From Bacteroidota bacterium (lineage in GTDB: Bacteria > Bacteroidota > Bacteroidia > 2-12-FULL-35-15), in NCBI GenBank assembly GCA_025963725.1, contig JAOQAE010000002.1:571221-635220 (forward strand): a stretch of 64,000 nt of DNA, written 5' to 3'. Of the stretch, positions 18,437-27,071 are shown in pieces. A program made the position numbers and the translations under genes. Position 1 is the first letter of the stretch. Every line of letters starts with the position of its first letter. The notes under the pieces were generated by a model, which had not been told where the DNA came from, ran no database searches, and saw nothing but the letters and a program-made list of their open reading frames with translations.

Positions 18437-19039
18437 TTAAAAGCTAACCGCAATTTCTTTTTCTTCGATCATCTTGCGCAGGTTGATCAGCGCATATCTC
18501 ATCCGGCCCAAAGCCGTGTTAATGCTCACATTTGTTTGCTCCGAGATCTCCTTGAAGCTCATATCATAATAATGACGCATCATTAATACTTCGCGTTGCT
18601 CTGCCGGCAGCATCTCCACCAGCTTGCGGATATCTTTCCTGATCTGGCCCTGAACAATTGCCTGCTCGGCGTTCTTATCCTCCATCGGGATCACGCTGAA
18701 GATGTCGAAATCGTCACCTTCATCGTTCTTGCCCCCGCTGATGGTCGGCATACGCTTATCGCGCCTGAAGCTGTCAATGATTAAGTTATGGGAAATACGC
18801 AATACCCATGGAAGGAATTTACCTTCCTCGTTGTACTGCCCTTTTTTCAGGGTGTTGATCACTTTAAAGAAAGTATCCTGGAAAATGTCCTGGGCTACGG
18901 CTCTGTCCTTCACAGTCAGCATAATATAGCTGAAAATTCTGCGTTTGTGTCTTTGGATCAGTGTAGCGAGGGCGGATTCTTCACCTTTTATGTACCGGTT
19001 AACGAGCTCTTGATCGTCAACAATCTGCTGAATAGACAT
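18437..19039 (-). CDS. ECF-type RNA polymerase sigma factor
   Basis: This 200-residue protein has sigma region 2 at about residues 20-95 (AQDIFQDTFFKVINTL, then WVLRISHNLIIDSFRR) and region 4 at about 135-190 (LPAEQREVLMMRHYYDMSFK, then VSINTALGRMRYALINLR). This is the minimal ECF layout; no anti-sigma gene is adjacent, only the 62-residue protein in a separate unit. The gene has a near-perfect Shine-Dalgarno (AGGAGGT at 19044-19050), which is unusual in this phylum, and its own intrinsic terminator. The regulon is unknown. It is divergent from uvrA across 311 bases. Confidence 0.94.
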   Translation of the reverse strand: MSIQQIVDDQELVNRYIKGEESALATLIQRHKRRIFSYIMLTVKDRAVAQDIFQDTFFKVINTLKKGQYNEEGKFLPWVLRISHNLIIDSFRRDKRMPTISGGKNDEGDDFDIFSVIPMEDKNAEQAIVQGQIRKDIRKLVEMLPAEQREVLMMRHYYDMSFKEISEQTNVSINTALGRMRYALINLRKMIEEKEIAVSF

Positions 19040-19350
19040 AGTTACCTCCTTTTTTAGTTAAAATACAAATTAAAAAAGTAGATGTTTTCCTATGCTTTTC
19101 CGGTTTTAAATGGCTTTTCTTAATTTTTGTTAAAGAATGCCCTGGTGAATACTATTGGTTGTCTTTAGTTTGTTTAACGATGGTATCTTATAAATGTTGC
19201 ATTAAACGAAAAAAATATTTATTACCTATACAAATATACAGCATTTATGCACGATTTGCAAGTCAAAATTGAGTAATTTTGCAGGCCTTTCCGAAAAGAT
19301 CGCCCAAAGCGGAGAAAGAAAGGCTAATGATAAGAAAGAAGGAAATTTAA
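19040..19350. promoter_or_regulatory. Divergent control region between the sigma gene and uvrA
   Basis: This 311-base AT-rich gap holds no convincing reading frame. On the plus strand TTTG (19255-19258) and TAATTTTG (19274-19281) resemble a Bacteroidota promoter for uvrA, but the 15-base spacer is shorter than usual. The uvrA ATG is preceded by a weak SD, GAAGGAAA. No LexA-like palindrome was recognised. Confidence 0.4.
19044..19050 (-). promoter_or_regulatory. Strong Shine-Dalgarno site of the ECF sigma gene
   Basis: On the minus strand the sequence reads AAAAAAGGAGGTAACT directly before the ATG, with AGGAGGT ending 4 bases from it. The other starts I inspected in the window mostly lack such a site. 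In Bacteroidota the anti-SD end of 16S rRNA is largely masked on the ribosome, so a strong SD may mark special translational control. Confidence 0.85.
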
Positions 19351-22263
19351 ATGGCGAAGCCGAACAATAATATAGATAAATTAAGCTCAAAAGAATACAT
19401 CCTTATTAAAGGAGCCCGTGTCCACAATCTCAAAAACATTGATGTGGCCATTCCACGGAACAAGCTGGTGGTGATCACCGGGCTTTCCGGATCGGGAAAA
19501 TCATCCCTTGCATTTGATACGTTATATGCCGAAGGACAGCGCCGCTATGTAGAAAGCCTTTCCGCCTACGCCCGCCAGTTCATGGGCCGGATCAACAAGC
19601 CGGAGGTGGATTACATCAAAGGCATCTCTCCTGCCGTGGCGATAGAGCAAAAGGTGAATACCCGCAACCCGCGCTCAACAGTGGGCACTTCCACCGAAAT
19701 TTACGATTATCTCAAATTATTATTTGCCCGCATCGGGAAAACCTTCTCCCCCATTTCCGGGAACCAGGTGAAGCGCGACACGGTGACCGACGTGGCAAAA
19801 TACATCATGGCGCTGCCGCCTGAAACAAAGCTGCTGCTGCTTTCGCCTGTAAAGAAACAGGCCGGGAAAACATTCAAGGATCAGCTTCAGCTGCTGGCGC
19901 AGCAAGGCTTTACCCGTGTACAGGCGAATGGCGAAGTGCAGAAGATCGAGGATTTTGTCCTGGGAAAAATTTCTGAAAACGATTCGATCTACCTGGTGAT
20001 CGACCGGATCACGGTGAGGCCCGAGGATGAGGACAATGAGAACAGGATCTCGGATTCGGTGCAGACCGCATTTTATGAAGGCGAAGGCGAATGCAGGGTG
20101 GAGATCATGGGTGATGGAAAAGGGAAGATGGAAGTTGTGAAGGAAGAGAAACCAAAAGTTAAAAGTCAAAAGTCAAAAAAGGCGGAAGCTGCTCCTTTGG
20201 AGAGCGCTGGTATTCGCAATTTCTCCAATCGCTTTGAGCTCGACGGAATGACCTTCGAAGAGCCGAGCCTGCATTTTTTCAGCTTTAATAATCCCGTTGG
20301 CGCCTGCAAGCATTGCGAAGGCTTCGGAAGCGTGATCGGCATTGATGCGGACCTCGTGATCCCGAACAAGAACTTATCGGTGTATGAAGATGCGATCGTA
20401 GCCTGGAAGGGCGAAAAGATGAGCGAATGGAAGAATGTGCTGGTAAGGAACGCCCATAAATTCGATTTCCCGGTACACCGCTCCTATTACGACCTTAGCG
20501 AGAAAGAACGGAGGCTGCTCTGGACAGGAAATAAATATTTCGACGGGCTGGATACCTTCTTCAAATACCTTGAAACGCAGGTTTATAAGATCCAGTACCG
20601 GGTTATGCTTTCCCGCTACAGGGGAAAAACGGTTTGCCCGGAATGCAACGGCACCCGCCTTCGCAAGGATGCATCGTACGTAAAAGTAGGCGGCCTCTCC
20701 ATCACCGATGTGGTGCTCATGCCGGTGGACGAAGCAGTGGTATTCTTCCAGGAGCTCAAATTATCCGATTACGATACCGAAGTTTCCAAGCGCATCCTCG
20801 TCGAGATCATCAACCGCCTGCAATTCCTTTGCGATGTAGGCCTGGGATATTTAACGCTCAACCGCTTGTCGAATACCTTATCCGGCGGCGAATCGCAGCG
20901 GATCAACCTGGCCACTTCGCTCGGAAGCAGCCTCGTGGGATCCATGTACATCCTCGATGAGCCAAGCATTGGCCTGCACTCACGCGATACACAGCGGCTT
21001 ATCAAAGTGCTGACCTCGCTCCGTAACATTGGAAATACAGTGGTGGTGGTGGAGCATGATGAAGAGATCATGCGCGCTGCTGATATGCTCATCGACATTG
21101 GCCCGCTGGCCGGAACACATGGCGGAGAGCTTGTTTTCCAGGGCAAGCACGAAGACCTCGCCAAAGAAACACGCAGCCTTACCGCGCTTTATTTAACAGG
21201 AAAAGAAAAAATTGAAACGCCCGATAAGCGCAGAAAATGGAACAATTTCATCGAGCTGAAAGGCGCAAGGGAAAATAACCTGAAAGGCGTGGATGTAAAA
21301 TTTCCGCTGAACGTGATGACGGTGGTTACCGGCGTAAGCGGCTCGGGAAAAACATCGCTCGTGAAGCGCATTTTATACCCGGCATTAAAGAAAATTCACG
21401 GCGGCATGGGCGAACAAACCGGCAGCTTTGAAAAGATCAGCGGCTCCATTAACAGCGTTTCCGCAGTGGAGATGATCGATCAGAACCCGATCGGGAAATC
21501 GTCCCGCTCCAACCCGGTGACCTATGTAAAGGCCTATGATGAGATCCGCGCCTTGTTTGCAGAACAGGCGCTCGCGAAAGCAAGAGGCTATAAGCCTTCT
21601 CATTTTTCATTCAACGTGGATGGCGGAAGGTGCGAAGTATGCGAAGGAGAAGGGATCGTAACGGTGGAAATGCAGTTCATGGCGGATATTCATTTGCTTT
21701 GCGAAGCCTGCAACGGCAAGCGCTTCAAGCAGGAGATCCTCGAGATCAAATACAATGAAAAAACCATTTCGGAAGTGTTGGAAATGACCGTTGATGATGC
21801 GATCGATTTTTTCAACAGCTCCGACCGTCCGACCAATACCGAGAAAAAGATCGTACAAAAGATCCTTCCTTTATCCGAAGTTGGATTAGGATATGTGCAC
21901 CTCGGACAGGCATCCAGCACGCTGAGCGGCGGAGAGGCGCAGCGGATCAAGCTGGCATCGTTCCTCGGCATCGGCCAGAACAACACCACTCCTACCCTTT
22001 TCATTTTTGATGAGCCTACCACGGGATTGCATTTTCATGACATCTCCAAATTGCTGTTCGCATTCAATGCGCTGATCAGGCAGGGACATTCGATCATCAT
22101 CATCGAGCATAATGTGGAAGTGATCAAGTGTGCCGACTGGGTGATCGACCTTGGGCCGGAAGGCGGAAGCCAGGGCGGGAAAATTGTGTTTGAAGGCGTA
22201 CCCGAGGATCTCGTGAACTGCAAAGGCTCGTATACAGGCGAATACCTGAAAGGGAAATTGTAG
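19351..22263 (+). CDS. uvrA: Excinuclease ABC subunit A
   Basis: This 970-residue UvrA is the damage-recognition ATPase of nucleotide excision repair. Two ABC ATPase modules are visible: Walker A motifs [12 protein letters not shown] (about 45-56) and [10 protein letters not shown] (about 663), signatures [12 protein letters not shown] and [12 protein letters not shown], and Walker [15 protein letters not shown] and [14 protein letters not shown]. The second zinc module is intact (Cys761, Cys764, Cys784, Cys787). The first is not: [16 protein letters not shown] has no CPxC before [10 protein letters not shown], leaving only Cys319/Cys322. A lysine-rich linker at about 262-285 is encoded partly by a 7-bp tandem repeat. 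Its stop codon directly abuts the stop of the convergent ABC exporter gene with no base between. Confidence 0.96.
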   Translation: MAKPNNNIDKLSSKEYILIKGARVHNLKNIDVAIPRNKLVVITGLSGSGKSSLAFDTLYAEGQRRYVESLSAYARQFMGRINKPEVDYIKGISPAVAIEQKVNTRNPRSTVGTSTEIYDYLKLLFARIGKTFSPISGNQVKRDTVTDVAKYIMALPPETKLLLLSPVKKQAGKTFKDQLQLLAQQGFTRVQANGEVQKIEDFVLGKISENDSIYLVIDRITVRPEDEDNENRISDSVQTAFYEGEGECRVEIMGDGKGKMEVVKEEKPKVKSQKSKKAEAAPLESAGIRNFSNRFELDGMTFEEPSLHFFSFNNPVGACKHCEGFGSVIGIDADLVIPNKNLSVYEDAIVAWKGEKMSEWKNVLVRNAHKFDFPVHRSYYDLSEKERRLLWTGNKYFDGLDTFFKYLETQVYKIQYRVMLSRYRGKTVCPECNGTRLRKDASYVKVGGLSITDVVLMPVDEAVVFFQELKLSDYDTEVSKRILVEIINRLQFLCDVGLGYLTLNRLSNTLSGGESQRINLATSLGSSLVGSMYILDEPSIGLHSRDTQRLIKVLTSLRNIGNTVVVVEHDEEIMRAADMLIDIGPLAGTHGGELVFQGKHEDLAKETRSLTALYLTGKEKIETPDKRRKWNNFIELKGARENNLKGVDVKFPLNVMTVVTGVSGSGKTSLVKRILYPALKKIHGGMGEQTGSFEKISGSINSVSAVEMIDQNPIGKSSRSNPVTYVKAYDEIRALFAEQALAKARGYKPSHFSFNVDGGRCEVCEGEGIVTVEMQFMADIHLLCEACNGKRFKQEILEIKYNEKTISEVLEMTVDDAIDFFNSSDRPTNTEKKIVQKILPLSEVGLGYVHLGQASSTLSGGEAQRIKLASFLGIGQNNTTPTLFIFDEPTTGLHFHDISKLLFAFNALIRQGHSIIIIEHNVEVIKCADWVIDLGPEGGSQGGKIVFEGVPEDLVNCKGSYTGEYLKGKL
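20154..20180 (+). repeat. 7-bp tandem repeat (AAAAGTY) inside uvrA
   Basis: AAAAGTT, AAAAGTC, AAAAGTC and a partial unit lie head to tail and encode a Lys/Ser/Val/Gln stretch (about residues 269-277). The period is not a multiple of three, so copy changes would shift the frame unless three units are gained or lost. Confidence 0.8.
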
Positions 22264-24042
22264 CTACCCTTCCATCTTTATTTCTTCCTTGAACTGCAGC
22301 TCGAACAGCCTTTTGTACGGGCCGTTGTTCCTGAGCAGCTCCTGGTGGCTTCCCATTTCTATCACTTCGCCCTTATCCAGCACAATGATCTTGTCTGCCT
22401 TCTGAATGGTGGCAAGCCGGTGTGCAATTACAATAGAGGTTCTGCCCTGCGTAAGCTTTTCGGTTGCATACTGGATCAGCTTTTCCGATTCCGTATCGAT
22501 GGAAGAAGTTGCTTCATCCAGCACCAAAATCTTTGCATTGTAAACATACGCGCGGATAAAAGAGATGAGCTGCCGCTGCCCTACCGAGAGCATTGCCCCC
22601 CGCTCCATCACATCATAATCATAACCGCCGGGAAGCTTGCTGATAAAATCATGCGCACCCACCGCCTTCGCCGCTTCGATCACTTTTTCCCGCGTAATGT
22701 CGGGGTTGTTCAGGGAAATATTATTGAGGATCGTATCCGAAAAAAGAAAAACATCCTGCAGCACTACGCCAATATTTCTTTGTAGTGATGAAAGCTCGTA
22801 ATCGCGGATGTTAACATCATCTATCTTAATAGCGCCCTTATTGTATTCATAGAACCTGCTCAGCAGATTGATGATGGATGATTTCCCGGCGCCTGTTGCG
22901 CCCACCAGAGCCATGGTCTGCCCGGTCTTCACTTCGAAGGATACATTCTTCAGGATCCAGTCCTCGTTATTATAAGCAAACCATACATTCTCCAGCACTA
23001 CGTTTCCTTTAATGAGATTCGCGTTCTGCTTTCCTTTGTTTTCTATAGAATCCTCGGTATCCAGCACTTTGAACACGCGCTCCGAAGAGATCATTCCCAT
23101 CTGCAGCGTGTTGAAACGGTCGGCCAGCTGGCGGATCGGGCGGAACATCATGTTAATGAACATGATGAATTCGATCACGACACCAAGGCTGATCGTATTT
23201 CCGAGGATGCCGTTTCCGCCCCACCACACAAGCAGCGCAAGCGATACGGAAGAAAGGATCTCGACAACGGGAAAAAAGACCGAATACGCCATGATGCCGC
23301 GGATGTTGGCATCGCGGTGCTTGCCGTTGATCTCTTCAAAAGCTTTCAGCTCCGCCTTTTCCCGGTTGAAGATCTGCACGATCCGCATCCCCGTAATATG
23401 CTCCTGCAGGAAAGCGTTGAGGCGCGCCACCTGCGTGCGCACATCGTGGAAGGAGTTGGCCACCTTCTTTTTAAAAATGTAGGTGGAGATCAGCAGCACC
23501 GGGATCGGCAGCAGCACGATAACCGTAAGCCTTACATCCTCCCAAAGCATAAAGCCCACGATCACCAGCACTTTCAGAATATCGCCGATGATCACGATCA
23601 GCCCTTCCGAAAAAATATCGGCGATCACTTCAATGTCCGACACAGACCTCGTCACCAGCGTGCCGATGGGCGTATTGTCATAGTATTTCAGGCGGAAGCC
23701 GATGATCTTTTTGTACACTTCAGAGCGGAGGTCTTTTATGATCTTCTGCCCCAGCGTGTTCGTTAAAAAAGCGTCGGAGAACTGGAACACCGCTTCCAGC
23801 ATAAGAATGCCAAGCATCAGCAATACCATGTTCAGCAGCATCTCCGCATTGGGAATGGCCACATAATGATCGAAAGTGTATTTGACAAGAAGCGGCCGCA
23901 CGATCGCGAGCGCAGCCAGCGAAATGGTGGTGAACACCGCCATCCCGAAATTGGTGCGGTAAGGCTTTACGTATTTGAAGATCCGCTTCAGGATGGCAAT
24001 ATCAACCGCCTTCCCGATCACTGATTTTTTCTTTTCTGTCAT
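22264..24042 (-). CDS. ABC exporter, fused membrane and ATPase domains (MsbA/MdlB-like)
   Basis: This 592-residue half-transporter has an N-terminal six-helix ABC membrane domain (about residues 30-320; the TPIGTLVTRSVSDIEVI coupling segment is typical) and a C-terminal ATPase with Walker A VGATGAGKSSI, signature LSVGQRQLISF and Walker B ILVLDEATSSID. It likely works as a homodimer or with a paralogue to export lipid or drug; a second exporter of this type lies at 41351-43144. Its ATG overlaps the truA stop as ATGA (24039-24042), so the two are translationally coupled. The signature has Val in place of the second Ser/Gly (LSVGQ), a common tolerated variant. Confidence 0.93.
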   Translation of the reverse strand: MTEKKKSVIGKAVDIAILKRIFKYVKPYRTNFGMAVFTTISLAALAIVRPLLVKYTFDHYVAIPNAEMLLNMVLLMLGILMLEAVFQFSDAFLTNTLGQKIIKDLRSEVYKKIIGFRLKYYDNTPIGTLVTRSVSDIEVIADIFSEGLIVIIGDILKVLVIVGFMLWEDVRLTVIVLLPIPVLLISTYIFKKKVANSFHDVRTQVARLNAFLQEHITGMRIVQIFNREKAELKAFEEINGKHRDANIRGIMAYSVFFPVVEILSSVSLALLVWWGGNGILGNTISLGVVIEFIMFINMMFRPIRQLADRFNTLQMGMISSERVFKVLDTEDSIENKGKQNANLIKGNVVLENVWFAYNNEDWILKNVSFEVKTGQTMALVGATGAGKSSIINLLSRFYEYNKGAIKIDDVNIRDYELSSLQRNIGVVLQDVFLFSDTILNNISLNNPDITREKVIEAAKAVGAHDFISKLPGGYDYDVMERGAMLSVGQRQLISFIRAYVYNAKILVLDEATSSIDTESEKLIQYATEKLTQGRTSIVIAHRLATIQKADKIIVLDKGEVIEMGSHQELLRNNGPYKRLFELQFKEEIKMEG

Positions 24043-24809
24043 TGCTGATCGTATTCTTTAAAATAACCTTCCGGGTACGCAACACGGGCCAGGTAAAGGC
24101 CGCAGGCGGGCACCGAAAATCCTGCATTCGAGCGGTTCCTGCTCTCTATTACCGCTGTAAATTCTTCCGTGCTCATCTTTCCTTTTCCTACTTCTGCAAG
24201 CGTTCCCACAATTGCCCGCACCATGTTTCGCAGGAAGCGGTCGGCAGAAATGGTGAACACCAGCAGATCTCCTTCTTCATTCCATTCAGCCTTATAGATC
24301 CTGCAGTTATTGGTAAAGCTTTGCGTATTGCTTTTCGCGAAGGAACTGAAGTCCGTATGATCAAACAAAAGCGCTGCGGCTTTGTTCATGGCATCCATAT
24401 CCAGATGCCCGTAAAGGAACCAGGCAGCATCGATTCCGAAAGGGTCCTTCTTCCTGCTGATCCTGTATTCATACGTTCGTGAAACAGCATCGAACCTCGA
24501 GTTTGCATCATCCTTTACCCTGTAAACCGCGGAGATCGCAATATCGGCAGGCAAAGCCTGGTTGAAGCGGAAGATCCACTTCTCTTTCGTGCTGAGCAGG
24601 TCGGCATCAGCGTCAAAATGCGCGTAAAAATCCTTCGCATGCACTCCCGTATCGGTGCGGCCGCAGCCGGTAACGGAAACAGCCTGGTTGAGCAGCCGCG
24701 AAAGCATTTCGTTCAGCGTTTCCTGCACGGTAAGCTTTGTGTTCTCCTGCACCTGCCAGCCATGATAGGCTGTTCCATTGTATGAAAGCTGGATGAAATA
24801 ACGCGGCAT
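24039..24809 (-). CDS. truA: tRNA pseudouridine(38-40) synthase
   Basis: This 256-residue protein starts at MPRYFIQLSYNGTAYHGWQ, the TruA opening; an upstream in-frame Met at 24845 adds residues outside the family and was rejected. The catalytic aspartate is Asp53 in GCGRTDTGVHA, followed by the FSSFAKSN and FLRNMVRAIVGTL motifs (about residue 200). It converts uridines 38-40 in the anticodon arm of many tRNAs to pseudouridine. It is the first gene of a two-gene unit with the ABC exporter, overlapping by 4 bases. Confidence 0.96.
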   Translation of the reverse strand: MPRYFIQLSYNGTAYHGWQVQENTKLTVQETLNEMLSRLLNQAVSVTGCGRTDTGVHAKDFYAHFDADADLLSTKEKWIFRFNQALPADIAISAVYRVKDDANSRFDAVSRTYEYRISRKKDPFGIDAAWFLYGHLDMDAMNKAAALLFDHTDFSSFAKSNTQSFTNNCRIYKAEWNEEGDLLVFTISADRFLRNMVRAIVGTLAEVGKGKMSTEEFTAVIESRNRSNAGFSVPACGLYLARVAYPEGYFKEYDQQ

Positions 24810-24937
24810 GTCTTCAGTTAGGTGCTCAAAGATAAAAATAAACACGTTTGGTTTCCGTATATTTCAGCCCTCATTCCACGCCTTTTTTGAGGCGCTCGGG
24901 AGACTCCGGCTTTAACAATTTTTAACAGCCCCAATGG

Positions 24938-24967
24938 CTTGCGCTGCCTGCTTTGTAGTTAATTTTG
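24938..24967 (+). promoter_or_regulatory. Candidate promoter of the moxR/bat operon
   Basis: CTTG (24938-24941), an 18-base spacer and TAATTTTG (24960-24967) match the Bacteroidota promoter pattern with one mismatch in the upstream box. Predicted transcription start is about 40 bases before the MoxR ATG at 25013. Confidence 0.45.
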
Positions 24968-25012
24968 CCTCACTAAAAATGCTAACGGAGTCCGCTCTAA
25001 AAACTTCACATC

Positions 25013-25999
25013 ATGACTGATATTCAAGAATTGAATGCCCGCATTCAGCGCGACAGCGCATTCGTTGACCTGCTTACCCTGGAAATGGACAAAGTGATCG
25101 TCGGCCAAAAATACATGGTTGAACGTTTGCTGATCGGGCTGCTCTCCAACGGGCATATCCTGCTGGAAGGTGTTCCCGGGCTTGCAAAAACGCTTGCCAT
25201 CAAATCGCTGGCAAACACCATTCATGCTAATTTCAGCCGTATCCAGTTCACTCCCGACCTGCTTCCCGCCGATTTGATCGGTACCATGATCTACAACCAG
25301 AAGAAGGAAGAGTTCAGCGTAAAGCAGGGCCCGATCTTCGCCAACTTCATTCTTGCCGATGAGATCAACCGTGCCCCTGCAAAGGTGCAGAGCGCGCTGC
25401 TGGAAGCCATGCAGGAAAAGCAGGTGACCATCGGTGAAAGCACGTTCAAGCTGCCAAACCCTTTCCTCGTGCTGGCAACGCAAAACCCAGTGGAGCAGGA
25501 AGGAACATACCCGCTGCCGGAAGCGCAGGTGGATCGTTTCATGATGAAGCTTGTGATCGGCTATCCTTCGAAGGAAGATGAGCGCAAGATCATCCGCCAG
25601 AACCTCGCCAGCGAATATCCTACAGTTAATGCGGTATTGAATACCGAAGACATCCTGAATGCACGCAAAGTGGTGAAGGATGTTTACATGGATGAGAAAA
25701 TTGAAAAATACATTGTGGATATCGTTTTTGCAACGCGCTTCCCTGCCGATTATAAGCTTGATAAATTCAAGGGCATGATCAATTTCGGAGGCTCGCCGCG
25801 TGCCAGCATCAACCTCGCAATGGCTGCGAAAGCTTATGCATTCATCAAGCGCCGCGGCTACGTGATCCCGGAAGATGTGCGCGCGATCTGCACAGACGTG
25901 CTTCGCCACCGCATCGGGCTTACATACGAAGCGGAAGCCGAGAACATCACTTCAGAGATGATCATTAATGAGATTTTAAATACTGTTGAAGTACCTTAG
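25013..25999 (+). CDS. MoxR-family AAA+ ATPase
   Basis: This 328-residue AAA+ protein has Walker A GVPGLAKT (about residue 47), Walker B ILADEINR (about 117), the MoxR-typical NRAPAKVQSALLEAMQEKQV segment and sensor ATQNPVEQEGTYPLPEAQVDRF, and a C-terminal lid. MoxR proteins act as chaperone-like ATPases on von Willebrand factor A (vWA) partners. Here it heads the Bat cluster, with DUF58, BatA and BatB as vWA-bearing partners downstream. A 208-base gap carrying a MITE-like element and a 25-bp repeat separates it from the DUF58 gene, so full cotranscription is not certain. Confidence 0.95.
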   Translation: MTDIQELNARIQRDSAFVDLLTLEMDKVIVGQKYMVERLLIGLLSNGHILLEGVPGLAKTLAIKSLANTIHANFSRIQFTPDLLPADLIGTMIYNQKKEEFSVKQGPIFANFILADEINRAPAKVQSALLEAMQEKQVTIGESTFKLPNPFLVLATQNPVEQEGTYPLPEAQVDRFMMKLVIGYPSKEDERKIIRQNLASEYPTVNAVLNTEDILNARKVVKDVYMDEKIEKYIVDIVFATRFPADYKLDKFKGMINFGGSPRASINLAMAAKAYAFIKRRGYVIPEDVRAICTDVLRHRIGLTYEAEAENITSEMIINEILNTVEVP

Positions 26000-26004
26000 A
26001 AGAA

Positions 26005-26165
26005 ACACACCCCTAACCCCTCTCAAGAGGGGAATAGACAGTGCACATATTCAAAATCATTTTGATTAAAATAATCTTCAATAAAAATATAATTTCAAAA
26101 TTAAGCAGGATGAACTCCCCGGTTTATCCTGAGCAACGCCGAAGGAAGAGGGGCCGGGGGTGTGT
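26005..26165. mobile_element. MITE-like intergenic element, copy 1
   Basis: The ends are inverted: ACACACCCCTAACCCCTCTC at the left and GAGGGGCCGGGGGTGTGT at the right (ending 26165), 161 bp overall and without a reading frame. The right half (GCAGGATGAACTCCCC ...) resembles that of the second copy at 40549-40689. It splits moxR from the rest of the bat genes. Confidence 0.65.
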
Positions 26166-26166
26166 A

Positions 26167-26207
26167 ATTTTGTAATTCGCAGATTAGCATAGATTCGTAA
26201 TTCGCAA
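26167..26207 (+). repeat. 25-bp tandem repeat ending at a start codon, copy A
   Basis: About 1.6 units of a 25-bp repeat (GTAATTCGCAGATTAGCATA, then GATTCGTAATTCGCAA) run straight into the ATG of the DUF58 gene. The same repeat in the same orientation ends at the ATG of two other genes (45572 minus, 59883 plus). Confidence 0.85.
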
Positions 26208-27071
26208 ATGGAAACATCCGAGCTGTTAAAGAAAGTCAGGAAGATTGAAATTAAAACACGCGGGCTCTCCAACCAGGTGTTTTCGGGAGAGTACCACAGT
26301 GCTTTCAAGGGCCGCGGCATGATCTTCAGCGAGGTGCGCGAATACCAGCCGGGAGACGACATCCGCACTATCGACTGGAATGTAACGGCACGCTTCAACC
26401 ATCCTTACGTGAAGGTGTTCGAGGAAGAGCGGGAAATGACTGTGATGCTGCTCGTGGACGTAAGCGCATCCGGCGAGTTCGGAACACAGAAGCAGCTGAA
26501 GCAGGATGTGATCACCGAATTATGCGCCGTGCTTTCCTTCTCATCGCTACAGAACAATGATAAGGTCGGCGTGATCTTTTTCAGCGATAAGATCGAAAAG
26601 TTCATTCCGCCGAAAAAAGGAAAAATGCATGTGCTGCGCATTATCCGCGACCTCGTGGATTTCAGGCCGGCACAGAAAAAAACAGATATTCAGCTGGCGC
26701 TGAAGTACCTGAGCAGCGTCATCAAAAAAAGAAGCATCGCATTTGTGATCTCCGATTTTATGGATAATAATTTCAGGGAGGCGCTGAAGATCGCGAATAA
26801 AAAGCACGACCTCATCGCGCTGCGCATCTATGATAAGCGCGAGCAGGAACTTCCCGACGTTGGGCTGATCAAGCTGGCGGATGCGGAAACCGGGGCGGTG
26901 AAATGGGTGAATACTTCCGATAAAAAAGTACGGACGCAATTTGCAGTGAATGCAAAAAAGCGGGAAGACCTCCTCAAAGATATATTTAACAAAAGCGGCG
27001 TGGATACGGCCAACATCAGCACATCCGAATCCTATATAGTGCCGCTCACCAATTTGTTTAAAAGAAGATAA
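26208..27071 (+). CDS. DUF58 domain protein with vWA-like fold
   Basis: This 287-residue protein has the DUF58 core FSGEYHSAFKGRGMIFSEVR and YQPGDDIRTIDWN near residues 26-65, then a vWA-like module with a DxSxS metal site at Asp84 (LLVDVSASGEFG). DUF58 proteins regularly sit after moxR and are thought to be its client or adaptor. There is no signal peptide or membrane span, so it is cytoplasmic. Its stop (TAA 27069-27071) shares one base with the next ATG, coupling the two genes. The start METSELLKKVRKIEIKT is typical for the family. Confidence 0.94.
   Translation: METSELLKKVRKIEIKTRGLSNQVFSGEYHSAFKGRGMIFSEVREYQPGDDIRTIDWNVTARFNHPYVKVFEEEREMTVMLLVDVSASGEFGTQKQLKQDVITELCAVLSFSSLQNNDKVGVIFFSDKIEKFIPPKKGKMHVLRIIRDLVDFRPAQKKTDIQLALKYLSSVIKKRSIAFVISDFMDNNFREALKIANKKHDLIALRIYDKREQELPDVGLIKLADAETGAVKWVNTSDKKVRTQFAVNAKKREDLLKDIFNKSGVDTANISTSESYIVPLTNLFKRR

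Noticed and set aside
26167-26207. CRISPR-like array from the 25-bp repeats
   Set aside because: The units are strictly tandem without spacers, have at most 2.7 copies and lie in 5' leaders; no cas gene is near.
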